NCBI RefSeq assembly: GCF_900086985.1
Contig: NZ_LT593974.1
Location: 2,976,001 to 3,040,000, forward strand
Source: Halomonas sp. HL-93
GTDB lineage: Bacteria; Pseudomonadota; Gammaproteobacteria; Pseudomonadales; Halomonadaceae
Length of the DNA: 64,000 nucleotides
Direction: 5' to 3'
This document shows, piece by piece, positions 45,612 through 54,582 of this stretch; positions within the stretch are counted from its first letter, which is position 1; each line of letters starts with the position of its first letter. The notes under the pieces are model-generated. The model did not search any database and was not told where the DNA came from. It was given only the letters and a program-made list of their open reading frames with translations. The translations under genes and the position numbers were made by a program.

Positions 45612-46142
45612 ATGGACTCACTTTCACTCAGCACCCTTGGCCTTCACATACAAGCACTTCGCCTTGAGCGTGGCTGGTCACTCTCACAGCTAGCCAACGC
45701 CGCAGGCATCGCCAAGTCCAACCTATCGCGTCTTGAACAGGGCAACGGCAACCCCACACTGGACACCATCTGGCGGCTAGCCGTGCAGCTTAACGTTCCT
45801 TTTGGCACCCTCGTCTCCCCTCTCAGCGTGCCGTTAGACGAAGACGGCGTCCAGGTGCGCTTGATTGATCAAGGAATAGACACCCCCCAGGTCGACGCCT
45901 ATTGGATGCGTTGCGCACCTCATACGCTTCGCTACGCCGAAGCTCACACGCCAGGCTCGTGTGAATCGCTCACTTTGGTGAGCGGTTGGCTGGAAGCAGG
46001 CCCAATAGGCAATACGCAAATCCTAACCGCGGGTGAGTCTATTACTTTCGCGGCCGACCAACCCCATCTTTACCGTACCCAAGATGCCCCCGCGACACTG
46101 CTGCTAACCGTGGTTTATTCCGCTGTAGGAGCCACACCATGA
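45612..46142 (+). CDS. XRE-family regulator with C-terminal cupin domain
   Basis: 176 residues. Helix-turn-helix at about 10-65 (LRLERGWSLSQLANAAGIAK then SNLSRLEQGNGNPTLDTIW), followed by a cupin domain in about 100-172 (SLTLVSGWLEAGPIGN, AGESITFAADQPHLYR). Proteins of this build commonly control adjacent transport or amine/amino-acid genes through a small ligand in the cupin. It is first in a three-gene operon with azlC and azlD (4-nt overlap with azlC) and lies behind a long palindrome that is probably its own operator. Confidence 0.9.
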   Translation: MDSLSLSTLGLHIQALRLERGWSLSQLANAAGIAKSNLSRLEQGNGNPTLDTIWRLAVQLNVPFGTLVSPLSVPLDEDGVQVRLIDQGIDTPQVDAYWMRCAPHTLRYAEAHTPGSCESLTLVSGWLEAGPIGNTQILTAGESITFAADQPHLYRTQDAPATLLLTVVYSAVGATP

Positions 46143-46858
46143 CTCACTCTGCGACCCACCGTACGCGCGCATGGCTTACCGGTGTGCGCGAAGCCATCCC
46201 ACTGCTGGGTGGCTATATTCCGGTTTCACTCTCGTTTGGCGTGGTCGCCACGCAAGCAGGTTTTAGCATGTGGGAAGCCGCCGCCATCTCGATGCTAATC
46301 TACGCCGGTGCGTCGCAGTTTCTATTTGTTGGAATGGTGGCAGCGGGGTCCCCGCTATGGCTGGTGGTGGCGATGACGCTGCTGATTAACGTGCGCCATG
46401 TCGTATACGGCCCCAACTTGGCTGCATTGTTGCCGCCCAGTCGTCACTGGCCCTGGCTAATGCACGGCCTGACCGACCAAGTGTTTGCCCTGGCGCTTAC
46501 ACGGCTACCCCAGTTGCCTGCAGTTGAACGGTTTGGCTGGTTTGTAGGCGCATCGTTGTTGGCCTGGGGCGTATGGATAGTGGGCACGATGGTAGGCGCC
46601 ACGGCAGGCGAAACCTTAACCGCCCGCTGGCCGCTGCTGGGTGAAGTAATGCCCTTCGCGCTGCCTGCGCTATTTTTAACGATGGTCGCCCCGCGCTTTA
46701 CCGATAAGCGCTGGGCATTGGCGCTGGGCTGTACGATTGTAGCTGCCCTGTTATTTACGCTGTATGGGTGGAGCAATGTAGCGATTCCATTGGCTGCCGC
46801 CTGCGGCGCTATCTGTTTTTATATGGTGAAGTTCCAAGCAAGGAGACGTCGCCCATGA
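46139..46858 (+). CDS. azlC: AzlC-family branched-chain amino acid export permease, large subunit
   Basis: 239 residues with about seven or eight membrane helices. Family pattern: PLLGGYIPVSLSFGVVATQAGFS, then LIYAGASQFLFVGMV and the conserved LLINVRHVVYGPNL. Works with the small AzlD subunit to export branched-chain amino acids (YgaZH in E. coli, BrnFE in Corynebacterium). Its ATG overlaps the regulator stop by 4 nt and its TGA overlaps the azlD ATG by 4 nt. Confidence 0.93.
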   Translation: MTHSATHRTRAWLTGVREAIPLLGGYIPVSLSFGVVATQAGFSMWEAAAISMLIYAGASQFLFVGMVAAGSPLWLVVAMTLLINVRHVVYGPNLAALLPPSRHWPWLMHGLTDQVFALALTRLPQLPAVERFGWFVGASLLAWGVWIVGTMVGATAGETLTARWPLLGEVMPFALPALFLTMVAPRFTDKRWALALGCTIVAALLFTLYGWSNVAIPLAAACGAICFYMVKFQARRRRP

Positions 46859-47193
46859 ACAGCGCATTATGGTTAGCCGTGGTGGCGTGTGCCCTGGGTA
46901 CTCTGTTGATGCGCGTGGTGCCGTTCTTGTGGATGCAGCGCCGGCTAAACAGTAAAACCGGCCTCAACAATATGCCCCAGTGGCTGGGCATTCTCGGCCC
47001 ACTGATGATCGCGGCGGTACTCGGCGTTTCGATTATGCCGGTTAATCCAAGTGCTATTGCATGGTTTGCAACCGCCATTGGGCTATCCGTCACGCTGTTG
47101 GTATGGTGGCGGCTACGCTCGCTAGGCTGGCCGGTAGCCGCTGGGGTCGCGGTCTATGGCAGCGTACAGATAGCGGCGGCCATGGCGGGATAA
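46855..47193 (+). CDS. azlD: AzlD-family branched-chain amino acid export permease, small subunit
   Basis: 112 residues with about four membrane helices, matching the AzlD family (ALGTLLMRVVPFLW near the start, LGPLMIAAVLGVSI in the middle). Start placed at 46855, where AAGGAGA lies about 8 nt upstream and the ATGA overlap with azlC couples translation; the open frame extends 29 codons further upstream inside azlC. Partner of AzlC. Confidence 0.92.
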   Translation: MNSALWLAVVACALGTLLMRVVPFLWMQRRLNSKTGLNNMPQWLGILGPLMIAAVLGVSIMPVNPSAIAWFATAIGLSVTLLVWWRLRSLGWPVAAGVAVYGSVQIAAAMAG

Positions 47194-47195
47194 AG

Positions 47196-47211
47196 CCAAG
47201 CCGCCGCTTGG
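47196..47211 (+). terminator. Possible terminator after azlD
   Basis: CCAAGC-CGCC-GCTTGG is a perfect hairpin starting 3 nt after the azlD stop, with a T-run about 13 nt further on. Confidence 0.4.
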
Positions 47212-47267
47212 TGAAGCTACTATGTTTTTTACTCGGAAAGCATCGCTAAACGCAAATTAGCTCTTGC

Positions 47268-48020
47268 CTACCTGGTTTGCAGTGGATCCTCCCGTTTGTA
47301 ATCCTGAAACAGACCGTACTGCCATTGCCGTACCGCCAGCACCGAGGTGGTGCCAAACCGCTGGTGAATAGGCAGCCCGCTCTCTCGCTCGCATAGCGCA
47401 TGAAACTCTTTCGCTAGGCGCTGCATGATCTGCTGCCATTCTGCATTACCCGCAGGGGATAAAAGACCGTTAAGCACAATGAGCTTTTCACTGTCATTAT
47501 CAAAACGGGAGCGGAAAAACTCATTGGCGATATGCTGCTGAAAGAAACGTTGGATAGGGCCGTCCGCTCGCCAGCGGAAATTGGCGGCTACCCGACGTCG
47601 GATCCGGTTACCTGGAAGCAGCTCAATGAGCTTGAGTCGCTCAAGCTTGAGTAACTGCCGCGTACACTCTGCTTCAGTTAACAGGTACTGATGATAAATT
47701 TCATCGAAGCTGTAGCCATTAATAACGCAGACAGCTACCAGAAACAGCTCACGATCCTCGACGATAGTTTGTTCCTGAGCCTGGGTCAGCTCCTGCAAAC
47801 GCTGCTCATCAGCCTGCATGGTCTGCACCAGCTCGGCGAAGTCGATATTAAGCTGGTCGCAGATACACTCCAGTCGCGATAGCGTAAAGTGCTTTTCAGC
47901 GAACAGGCGTTTCACCGAGGCCTCGCTCAGCGCCAACCACTGAGCGACATCGGCATAGGTTTTACCCTGGGCGCGAAGCTGACGCTTTAGTGTCTCAATC
48001 AGCGAATCGGCTTGGGACAT
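47268..48020 (-). CDS. XRE-type HTH transcriptional regulator
   Basis: 250 residues. N-terminal Cro/CI-type helix-turn-helix (KTYADVAQWLALSEASVKRL then FAEKHFTLSRLECICDQLNID) followed by a ~170-residue helical region without a ligand domain that I recognise (VAVCVINGYSFDEIYHQYLL, then RRRVAANFRWRADGPIQ). Similar proteins are found in many marine gammaproteobacteria without assigned function. It is divergent from the LplT-Aas fusion gene with a 159-nt spacer, so control of phospholipid repair genes is possible. AGAGAT precedes the ATG. Confidence 0.83.
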   Translation of the reverse strand: MSQADSLIETLKRQLRAQGKTYADVAQWLALSEASVKRLFAEKHFTLSRLECICDQLNIDFAELVQTMQADEQRLQELTQAQEQTIVEDRELFLVAVCVINGYSFDEIYHQYLLTEAECTRQLLKLERLKLIELLPGNRIRRRVAANFRWRADGPIQRFFQQHIANEFFRSRFDNDSEKLIVLNGLLSPAGNAEWQQIMQRLAKEFHALCERESGLPIHQRFGTTSVLAVRQWQYGLFQDYKREDPLQTR

Positions 48021-48179
48021 AGAAATCTCTTAAACGGTATGAAAAGGCGCTACGCACAAAAGTAGCAGATAATGATACCAACAAGCTCCCATAACACAAC
48101 TTCGCGCAAATGAGTTGCAGCCAGCAAGCCTTTTATAGAAAGTGCGCCTACTTACAGGGATTTATAAGGCTACACAACC

Positions 48180-51100
48180 ATGCAACGACTGCTACACATA
48201 AAGGGCGCTTTGCCCTACCTGATCGCCATCTTTCTCAATGCGTTTGTGGATCTAGGCCACAAAATCGTGATTCAGAACACGATCTTCAAAAGTTACGATG
48301 GCGAAACACAGGTAGTACTCACCGCCCTGGTCAACGGGCTTATTCTGCTGCCGTTTATCTTGCTGTTTAGCCCCGCGGGCCATGTGGCGGATAGCTATCC
48401 TAAAGTGCGCGTGCTGCGCCTCTCTGCATGGGTCGCCATGGCAGTCTCATTGGGCATTACCGCCGCCTATTATCAGGGCTGGTTCTGGCTGGCGTTTGCC
48501 ATGACCCTGATGCTGGCCATTCAATCGGCCTTCTACTCGCCGGCCAAATACGGCTTGGTCAAAGGGCTGTTCGGCAAGCCGCGCTTGGCGGAGGCCAACG
48601 GGCTGATTCAGGCCGTGACCATTGGCGCCATACTAGCGGGTACGGTGGCGTTTACCGCGCTGTTTGAAACCTGGACGACCCCCGCCGAACAAACGCCAAC
48701 GCAACTGCTTCGCCAAGTTGCCCCGCTAGGCTGGCTACTGGTACTCAATAGCGCCCTCCAGGTGGTGTCGCTCTACCGCCTGCCTGTGGATACCACCACT
48801 CGGCCAGAGTCACCGCTGACCTGGCAGCGCTACATTAAGGGCCACGCCCTAAAAGACAATCTACGCATCGTCGCGCGCCAGCCTGTCCTTAGGCTGTCGA
48901 TTATCGGCCTGGCCACGTTTTGGTCGGTAGGCCAAGTATTGCTGGCCGCCTTTCCGGCGTATGCCAAAGCGGCGCTAAGCATCGATAACACCCTGGTACT
49001 TCAGGGCATTCTCGCCGCCAGCGGTATCGGCATTGCGCTGGGCTCCATGTTGGCAAGCAAGCTCTCACACAACCGTATCGAAACCGGTTTAATCCCCGTA
49101 GGGGCTGTTGGAGTGGCTGTTGGTTTATGGTGCCTGCCGCTGTTAACCACTCCAGGGAGCCAAGCGCTTAACTTTATATTTATCGGCATGATGGGCGGGC
49201 TATTTATTGTGCCGCTTAACGCACTGATCCAGTTTCACGCCGCCGACAACGAGCTAGGCACCGTACTGGCCGCCAATAACTGGATTCAGAACATTGCCAT
49301 GCTGGGCTTTTTACTGCTCACAGTGTTGTTCGCCCTGGCCGGAGTGGATAGTCATTATCTGTTATTGCTGATTGCGACCGTGGCGATGGTAGGCGGTGGA
49401 TACACCATCGTTAAACTGCCCCAGAGTCTGGTGCGCTTTCTGCTGAGTTTTTTGCTGACCCGCCGCTATCGCGTGGCTGTACAAGGCCTTGAGAACCTGC
49501 CTTCCCAGGGCGGCGTTCTGTTATTGGGCAACCACATCAGTTGGGTGGATTGGGCCATGGTCCAGATCGCGAGCCCTCGCCCGGTGCGCTTTGTAATGCT
49601 GAAAACCGTTTACCAACGTTGGTACTTACGCTGGTTCTTCAAGGCCCTGGGATGTATCCCCATTGAGCGCGGCAAAGGTGCCGAACAGGCACTGGCCGAT
49701 GTCGCCGAACAGCTCAACGACGGTGAAGTGGTGTGCCTGTTTCCCGAAGGGGCAATTAGCCGCACCGGCCAACTGGGGGAATTCCGCCGCGGCTACGAGC
49801 GCGCCTGTGAAAGGGCGAATCCAGACGTCAAAATTGTGCCTTTCTATCTGCGCGGCCTGTGGGGCAGCCAGTTCTCCCGCTCGTCCAGCAAGTTAAAGGA
49901 GCTGCGCAACGCGCCTCTGCACCGCTCGGTGGTAGTCGCCTTTGGCAAACCGCTTCCCAAGGATACGCCCGCCGATGTGCTAAAACGGCGCATCTTTGAG
50001 CAGGCGACCCGCTCCTGGCAGCAGGCCATGGGGGAGCTTTCCAGCCTACCCAACGCCTGGATTCAAAGCGTTAAACGCCGCCCAAGCGAGCTTGCCCTGG
50101 CCGACACGCTGGGCCGCCCACTCAACGCAAGTCAAGCGCTTACCGCCAGCCTGCTGATGGCAAAACGGATTCGCAAACTCAACCCAGGACAGAACGTTGG
50201 CCTGCTGCTGCCCACCAGCAGTGCCGGGGTCATTGCCAATATGGCCACGCTGCTGGCCGGTAAAACACTGGTGAACCTGAATTATACCGCCGACCAAGGA
50301 GCACTTTCCTCGGCCCTTGCCCAGGCGGAGATCACCACCGTGTTCACCTCACAGCGCTTTGTGAAGAAGCTTGAGCAGCGCGGGCTCAACGTTAGCCAAT
50401 TGCTTAGCGAGCAGCAGGTGGTCCTTTTAGAAGACCTGCAAACCTCGATTGGCCGTGCCGAGCGTTTGAGCACCTGGCTTGCGGTGAGAATACTGCCGAC
50501 TTGGCTACTACAGCGCTGCTTCTGCCACGGCCACGATGCCGATGCCACCGCCGCTATCCTGTTCTCCAGCGGCAGTGAAGGCGAACCCAAGGGCGTGATG
50601 CTCAGCCACCGCAACCTGATGGCCAATATCAAACAGACCTCGGATGTGCTCAACACCCAGAGCAACGATGTGGTAATGGGCTCACTGCCGCTGTTCCATG
50701 CCTTTGGCCTCACAGTGACCCAGTTGCTACCACTGATTGAAGGGCTGCCGCTGGTATGCCACCCCGACCCCACCGATGCTCCTGGCATTGCGGGCGCGAT
50801 TGCCAAGCACAAAGCCACGATTATGTTCGGCACCTCCAGCTTTTTAAGGTTGTTTGTACGCAGCACAAAGGTGCATCCGCTGATGCTGGAGAGCTTGAGG
50901 ATCGTGGTCGCCGGGGCAGAGAAGCTCGACGAAAATGTACGAAACGACTTTGCGCTGAAATTCCACAAGCCTATTTACGAAGGCTACGGCGCCACTGAAA
51001 TCGCCCCCGTTGCGTCAGTGAATCTTCCCGATGCCATGGGCATTCACTACCAGCAGGTTCAGCGGGGAAGTAAAGCTGGCACCGTCGGTATGCCGCTGCC

Positions 51101-51644
51101 TGGCACCAGCTTCAAAATCGTCGACCCAGACAGCTTCGAGGAGCTACCTACCGGCGAGGCCGGCATGATATTGATCAGCGGCCCGCAGATCATGCAGGGC
51201 TACCTCCATGACGCCCAACGTACCGCTCAAGCACTAAGGGAGCTTGATGGCCAATACTGGTACGTAACCGGCGATAAAGGCTTTATCGATGAAGACGGCT
51301 TCCTGACTCTGATAGACCGCTATGCCCGCTTCGCCAAGATTGGCGGTGAAATGATCAGCCTCAGCGCCGTTGAAGCGGCGGTTAAAGCGGCTCTGGAGGA
51401 GCCAGACAACGCGCTAATGGCGGTGAATATTCCCGATAACCGCAAAGGCGAGCGCATTGCGCTGCTATCAGAAACCGCGTTAGACGCCAACACCGTTAAG
51501 GCCGCCATGCTCGCCAACGGCACACCCGCCATGATGATCCCCAGCCGCTGGTTGACGGTGGAAACCATTCCCCACCTTGGCTCTGGAAAAGCGGATTTTG
51601 CCGGGGCGAAACGTTTGGCTCAAGCGCAGTTAGGAAAAACGTAA
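48180..51644 (+). CDS. aas: LplT-PlsC-acyl-ACP synthetase fusion (lysophospholipid import and re-acylation)
   Basis: 1,154 residues, three units in one chain. Residues 1-410 are an MFS lysophospholipid transporter like LplT (NAFVDLGHKIVIQNTIFK near the start). Residues about 440-620 are a PlsC acyltransferase with NHISWVDW (HX4D) near 450 and FPEGAISRTGQ. Residues about 650-1150 are an AMP-binding acyl-ACP synthetase with ILFSSGSEGEPKGVMLSH near 796 and YGATEIAPVAS. In E. coli LplT and Aas are separate; together they flip lyso-phosphatidylethanolamine inward and re-acylate it. Start at 48180 with AAGG upstream. Divergent from an XRE regulator. Confidence 0.92.
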   Translation: MQRLLHIKGALPYLIAIFLNAFVDLGHKIVIQNTIFKSYDGETQVVLTALVNGLILLPFILLFSPAGHVADSYPKVRVLRLSAWVAMAVSLGITAAYYQGWFWLAFAMTLMLAIQSAFYSPAKYGLVKGLFGKPRLAEANGLIQAVTIGAILAGTVAFTALFETWTTPAEQTPTQLLRQVAPLGWLLVLNSALQVVSLYRLPVDTTTRPESPLTWQRYIKGHALKDNLRIVARQPVLRLSIIGLATFWSVGQVLLAAFPAYAKAALSIDNTLVLQGILAASGIGIALGSMLASKLSHNRIETGLIPVGAVGVAVGLWCLPLLTTPGSQALNFIFIGMMGGLFIVPLNALIQFHAADNELGTVLAANNWIQNIAMLGFLLLTVLFALAGVDSHYLLLLIATVAMVGGGYTIVKLPQSLVRFLLSFLLTRRYRVAVQGLENLPSQGGVLLLGNHISWVDWAMVQIASPRPVRFVMLKTVYQRWYLRWFFKALGCIPIERGKGAEQALADVAEQLNDGEVVCLFPEGAISRTGQLGEFRRGYERACERANPDVKIVPFYLRGLWGSQFSRSSSKLKELRNAPLHRSVVVAFGKPLPKDTPADVLKRRIFEQATRSWQQAMGELSSLPNAWIQSVKRRPSELALADTLGRPLNASQALTASLLMAKRIRKLNPGQNVGLLLPTSSAGVIANMATLLAGKTLVNLNYTADQGALSSALAQAEITTVFTSQRFVKKLEQRGLNVSQLLSEQQVVLLEDLQTSIGRAERLSTWLAVRILPTWLLQRCFCHGHDADATAAILFSSGSEGEPKGVMLSHRNLMANIKQTSDVLNTQSNDVVMGSLPLFHAFGLTVTQLLPLIEGLPLVCHPDPTDAPGIAGAIAKHKATIMFGTSSFLRLFVRSTKVHPLMLESLRIVVAGAEKLDENVRNDFALKFHKPIYEGYGATEIAPVASVNLPDAMGIHYQQVQRGSKAGTVGMPLPGTSFKIVDPDSFEELPTGEAGMILISGPQIMQGYLHDAQRTAQALRELDGQYWYVTGDKGFIDEDGFLTLIDRYARFAKIGGEMISLSAVEAAVKAALEEPDNALMAVNIPDNRKGERIALLSETALDANTVKAAMLANGTPAMMIPSRWLTVETIPHLGSGKADFAGAKRLAQAQLGKT

Positions 51645-51756
51645 AACTGCAGAAATGCGACAGCTTTAGTCAGCCAGTCCCTCATGGCTGCCAAGAGAGT
51701 CTTTCTGGATGGGTTTTGCGACGACCCCGATATTTAATGGCATTATGAGTTGCTCG

Positions 51757-52506
51757 TTACGCAGGAAAGGGCAACACACCGTTATGCAGAAACTCATCCA
51801 GGTTGTAAGTCGTCACTCCTGGTGCATTTTTGGGCTTGAATGACACTTGATGAGCACTTGTGACGCAAAGCCATGGGCGCATATCGGTTGGCTCGTGCTG
51901 AGAGAGCGCTTCAGGCGTGAACAAACCCACGCAAGACCCGCCCTGAATATCTCTAGCGGAGGTGTACTCAAATGCTTCCACCTCCGAACCGCGCATTGCA
52001 CTACCCAACTGCTGACATGAGGCGTAATTCACCGGATGCCTCAACACATCGAGGTACTCTACAAAGGGGCCTGTGTTTAACTTCACTCCCCGGTTAGCGG
52101 CATAGTCCGCCGAAAAAAGCGTGTGCTCTGAGCGAAGCGATTCAGTTACAGGCTCCCCATCCATGGAGTACCAGAAAACCAGTCGGTAGTAGGCAGATTC
52201 AGCAAGGGTGGTGGCGATACGTTTACCGCCATAGAAAATGCTTGGCTCAAACACTCGGCCAAAACGTGACCCCCATTTGAGAGGCGGATACCGAAAAGGT
52301 GTTTTTAGCAGATAGTGCAGGTCTTGCTCCTGCTCGGGGTAAGGCGGTTTAGCGCCTTCAAGCAGGGCTTCAAGTACCTCTTGCTCTTCTAACGTGTCGA
52401 CATATCTGAGCGTGGCGACCTGCTCCTGACTTTCTACCAGCCGGTACAGCGTGCCCGAGATGGGTTCGATGTTTCGCGTGCCGCCGCAGGCCTCCCACAC
52501 ACTCAC
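51757..52506 (-). CDS. RES-domain toxin (NAD+ phosphorylase/NADase type)
   Basis: 249 residues. RES-domain features: GTLYRLVE with Arg22 near the start, PPLKWGSRFGRVFEPSIFYGG with the Arg-rich segment at 80-84, and TTLAES with Glu103. RES toxins (MbcT, ParT and relatives) deplete NAD+ or modify targets with it. The start is a GTG at 52506 that overlaps the antitoxin stop (GTGA) and has AAGG upstream. It follows the Xre/MbcA antitoxin gene, the standard order for this toxin-antitoxin type. It is somewhat longer than the commonest RES toxins (about 150-230). Confidence 0.88.
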   Translation of the reverse strand: MSVWEACGGTRNIEPISGTLYRLVESQEQVATLRYVDTLEEQEVLEALLEGAKPPYPEQEQDLHYLLKTPFRYPPLKWGSRFGRVFEPSIFYGGKRIATTLAESAYYRLVFWYSMDGEPVTESLRSEHTLFSADYAANRGVKLNTGPFVEYLDVLRHPVNYASCQQLGSAMRGSEVEAFEYTSARDIQGGSCVGLFTPEALSQHEPTDMRPWLCVTSAHQVSFKPKNAPGVTTYNLDEFLHNGVLPFPA

Positions 52507-52874
52507 ACCTTACCCCGCATGCCATCCACGAATCTCAGCACCGCAAACAATCCCTCCAGACGCGTTACCTGTTCAGCCGGTATCCCACCCGTGACGCGGT
52601 TGGGCGTGCGCATGAAATGCTGGATCCAGACCTGATCGCCGCCAGTAAGCGTGAACAACGCCCGGGCGAGCCGAATGAGCAGCAAGGCTAACTCGCCCTG
52701 TTTAGAGTTCGGGTCAAGGGTGAGGCTTTTCTTGAGTTGCGTAATGGTCGTGCGGTGTACGCCCAACACTGCGGCCAGATCAGACTGCGACAAACCCAGC
52801 TGTTCGGCAGCGCGCAAGACCGCTTTTGCTAATACCCCTTCAGGGGTCGGCGATGGTTGAGCAAGGGCTGGCAT
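52503..52874 (-). CDS. Xre/MbcA/ParS-type antitoxin of the RES toxin
   Basis: About 123 residues from the ATG at 52874, chosen because GAGG lies 6 nt before it. A helix-turn-helix (AAEQLGLSQSDLAAVLGVHR) is followed by the MbcA/ParS/Xre toxin-binding domain (LIRLARALFTLTGGDQVWI, then GGIPAEQV). It would bind the RES toxin and repress the operon. It overlaps the toxin gene by 4 nt. Confidence 0.9.
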   Translation of the reverse strand: MPALAQPSPTPEGVLAKAVLRAAEQLGLSQSDLAAVLGVHRTTITQLKKSLTLDPNSKQGELALLLIRLARALFTLTGGDQVWIQHFMRTPNRVTGGIPAEQVTRLEGLFAVLRFVDGMRGKV

Positions 52875-53051
52875 GACACACCTCAGCAAGATGGATTTTC
52901 ATCAATCATAGCAAAAAAGTTGCTTATCAACATTCCAGGCATCGCTGCTCTTTTCATTCAGGCGACAGGCCCAAGGATTTCATTCGATGACACAGGAGGT
53001 TCTCGGATTAGCTTAAACGTCCACAGAAATATGAAATGGTTCTTCGTCACT

Positions 53052-53400
53052 TCATGTGAATTTGGCCTGATTGAACAGGCTACCAATCAGGTAAATCATG
53101 GCGATGAAGTTGGCCTCGTTCCGGTAGCCACGTGCCTGTGACCGAGCCGCCTGAAACAGGCCGTTCATCCCTTCCAGTCCTGGTTCGTCAGTCCCGAGTG
53201 CAGCGTCTGACTACCGCGTCGGCGTGTAGCTCAAGCATCGCTAGGGCCTTGCCCATCGGCTTCAGTAGTGGCTTTTCAGAAACCGCCGCCTGCATGACCT
53301 TGAGGTAATTCGTGATGCGTCATCAAGACGCTCAGGGTATCGAGGCTTTCTGGATCTAGCGTAGCTTCTGCTTGATCACCTACGCATAAGCGTCACGAAA
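53052..53400 (-). pseudogene. Decayed ISL3-family transposase, C-terminal part
   Basis: Read on the minus strand, the end encodes LEGMNGLFQAARSQARGY then RNEANFIAMIYLIGSLFNQ to a stop at 53052, which is the typical C-terminus of ISL3 (IS204/IS1001/IS1165) transposases. Upstream the reading jumps to another frame (RITNYLKVMQAAVSEKPLLK then PMGKALAMLELHADA at about 53215-53310) and then another, with stops between. Only the last third or so is left and it cannot be functional. No terminal inverted repeats were found. Confidence 0.85.
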
Positions 53401-53429
53401 AGACACCTATGTAACCACCCTATTAATTA

Positions 53430-53618
53430 TCATTTACCAAACCTACTCTTTAAAAGTTTTTCTATAAAACCAATACCTTCATAAACCACCAACAAAGCAA
53501 AAAATTTAACAAGAACAGAAGAAAAACCAACCTCTTCACCATCAGAATAGTCAAAAATGCTTATTAGTAATGTAATCACAACTGACGTTTTTATGCCTTG
53601 CTTACTGACTTTTAACAT
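53430..53618 (-). CDS. Hypothetical small membrane protein in AT-rich patch
   Basis: 62 residues from the ATG at 53618, which has GGGGGA just upstream (the frame is open 13 codons further to 53657). Two hydrophobic segments are visible, VVITLLISIF and FFALLVVYEGIGFI. Base composition and codon use differ sharply from flanking genes. No family recognised; it may be non-functional. Confidence 0.4.
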   Translation of the reverse strand: MLKVSKQGIKTSVVITLLISIFDYSDGEEVGFSSVLVKFFALLVVYEGIGFIEKLLKSRFGK

Positions 53619-53718
53619 GCATCCCCCATGACATAGAATCACCCCAACCATAAACATAGAAAGAGTCTCTTACACTTTAATTAACCCTCTTTCAAAGAAG
53701 GCAAACAACTCGAATAAT

Positions 53719-53958
53719 TTAATATTCACCACCCAAACACCGCGTGATTAAAAAATCACCGACTAAAAAAATAGAAGCGAATAACAAAGACCCCACAAAC
53801 CGATAACTGAATCCAGCCAGCCCAAGAGAGCAATTGTCAAAAACGTATAGCAGAATCGAAATAAAACAAAACCTTATAGAGAACAAAAGCATAAAAAACC
53901 GACCTATAAAATTCTTCAGATCAAAAGCAGACACATTCGACTTTCTTAAATCACCCAT
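53719..53958 (-). CDS. Hypothetical small membrane protein in AT-rich patch
   Basis: 79 residues with two or three hydrophobic segments (FFMLLFSIRFCFISILLYVF and RFVGSLLFASIFLVGDFLI). The ribosome site is poor. AT-rich and foreign-looking like its neighbour. No family recognised; it could be a chance frame in AT-rich DNA. Confidence 0.3.
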   Translation of the reverse strand: MGDLRKSNVSAFDLKNFIGRFFMLLFSIRFCFISILLYVFDNCSLGLAGFSYRFVGSLLFASIFLVGDFLITRCLGGEY

Positions 53959-54308
53959 ACATTTATATACTTATCTTCCACACCCTTACATGTTAGCAAT
54001 GCACCGCCAATTCTAGCTGGATAACTTTGCGAATATACCACAACCACAGTTTCGCCAATTATTACTGAGGTTTAACATCTCCAAGAATTTCATAACTGAA
54101 GCGCAAAGCTAGCATAAAAGCCACACATCGCATATTTAGTAACTAAAGCGATGGCCAAAATCTAGCATGCATAGACATAGTAGATATGTAAGAAATTTCT
54201 GAGAATATCACACGATTTATCTTACAACTTTAGTATAACAGCGAACCCAGCAATCAAGTGCAATACCTATGCATGAGAACCATACATCTAGGATTCCACG
54301 CGTATGTC

Positions 54309-54509
54309 TCAGACGAAGATTGAGACCGACAAGTCTGACTCATCGAAGTCATAAAGCTCGTGCTCGCCTTGGTATTTGCGCTGCAGAAACGCCTTGAAGA
54401 GCCATTGAATGTTGCAGGAATCCGAACGCCACGACTTAAGTGAGAGCCAAACGCGCTTGAGTCTATAGTTTTTTCCCACGCCCGCTGTCCGGTCTAGGGC
54501 GCGATACAG
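54309..54509 (-). pseudogene. C-terminal fragment of an unidentified protein
   Basis: An open frame of 66 codons without a start codon (preceded by TAA at 54510-54512) ends at 54309. It contains GKNYRLKRVWLSLKSWRSDS, CNIQWLFKAFLQRKYQGEHE and LYDFDESDLSVSIFV. It has normal G+C and a coding-like composition, unlike the AT-rich DNA beside it, so it is probably the tail of a truncated gene. I cannot name the family. Confidence 0.4.
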
Positions 54510-54582
54510 TTAGCGGCGACTGTCACAGGGTAAGCCGCTTAGATGGCGAGATAGTTTTTACCTAAAAAGATGAAATGAGGGG

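Larger units (their letters stand above)
53400..54582. other. AT-rich, gene-poor patch with transposase debris
   Basis: From about 53,420 to 54,300 the DNA is strikingly AT-rich compared with everything around it. It follows an ISL3 scrap and carries two weak, small membrane-protein frames and a frame fragment (all listed separately). 53,960-54,300 holds no gene that I can support. It looks like a remnant of a transferred segment next to the RES/Xre toxin-antitoxin pair. Confidence 0.6.

Noticed and set aside
52990..53400. A complete ISL3 insertion sequence
   Set aside because: Only the C-terminal part of the transposase is left, in several frames, and I could not find terminal inverted repeats or a target duplication.
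53719..54300. A defence system or CRISPR remnant in the AT-rich patch
   Set aside because: No repeats, no nuclease or ATPase motifs; only short weak frames.
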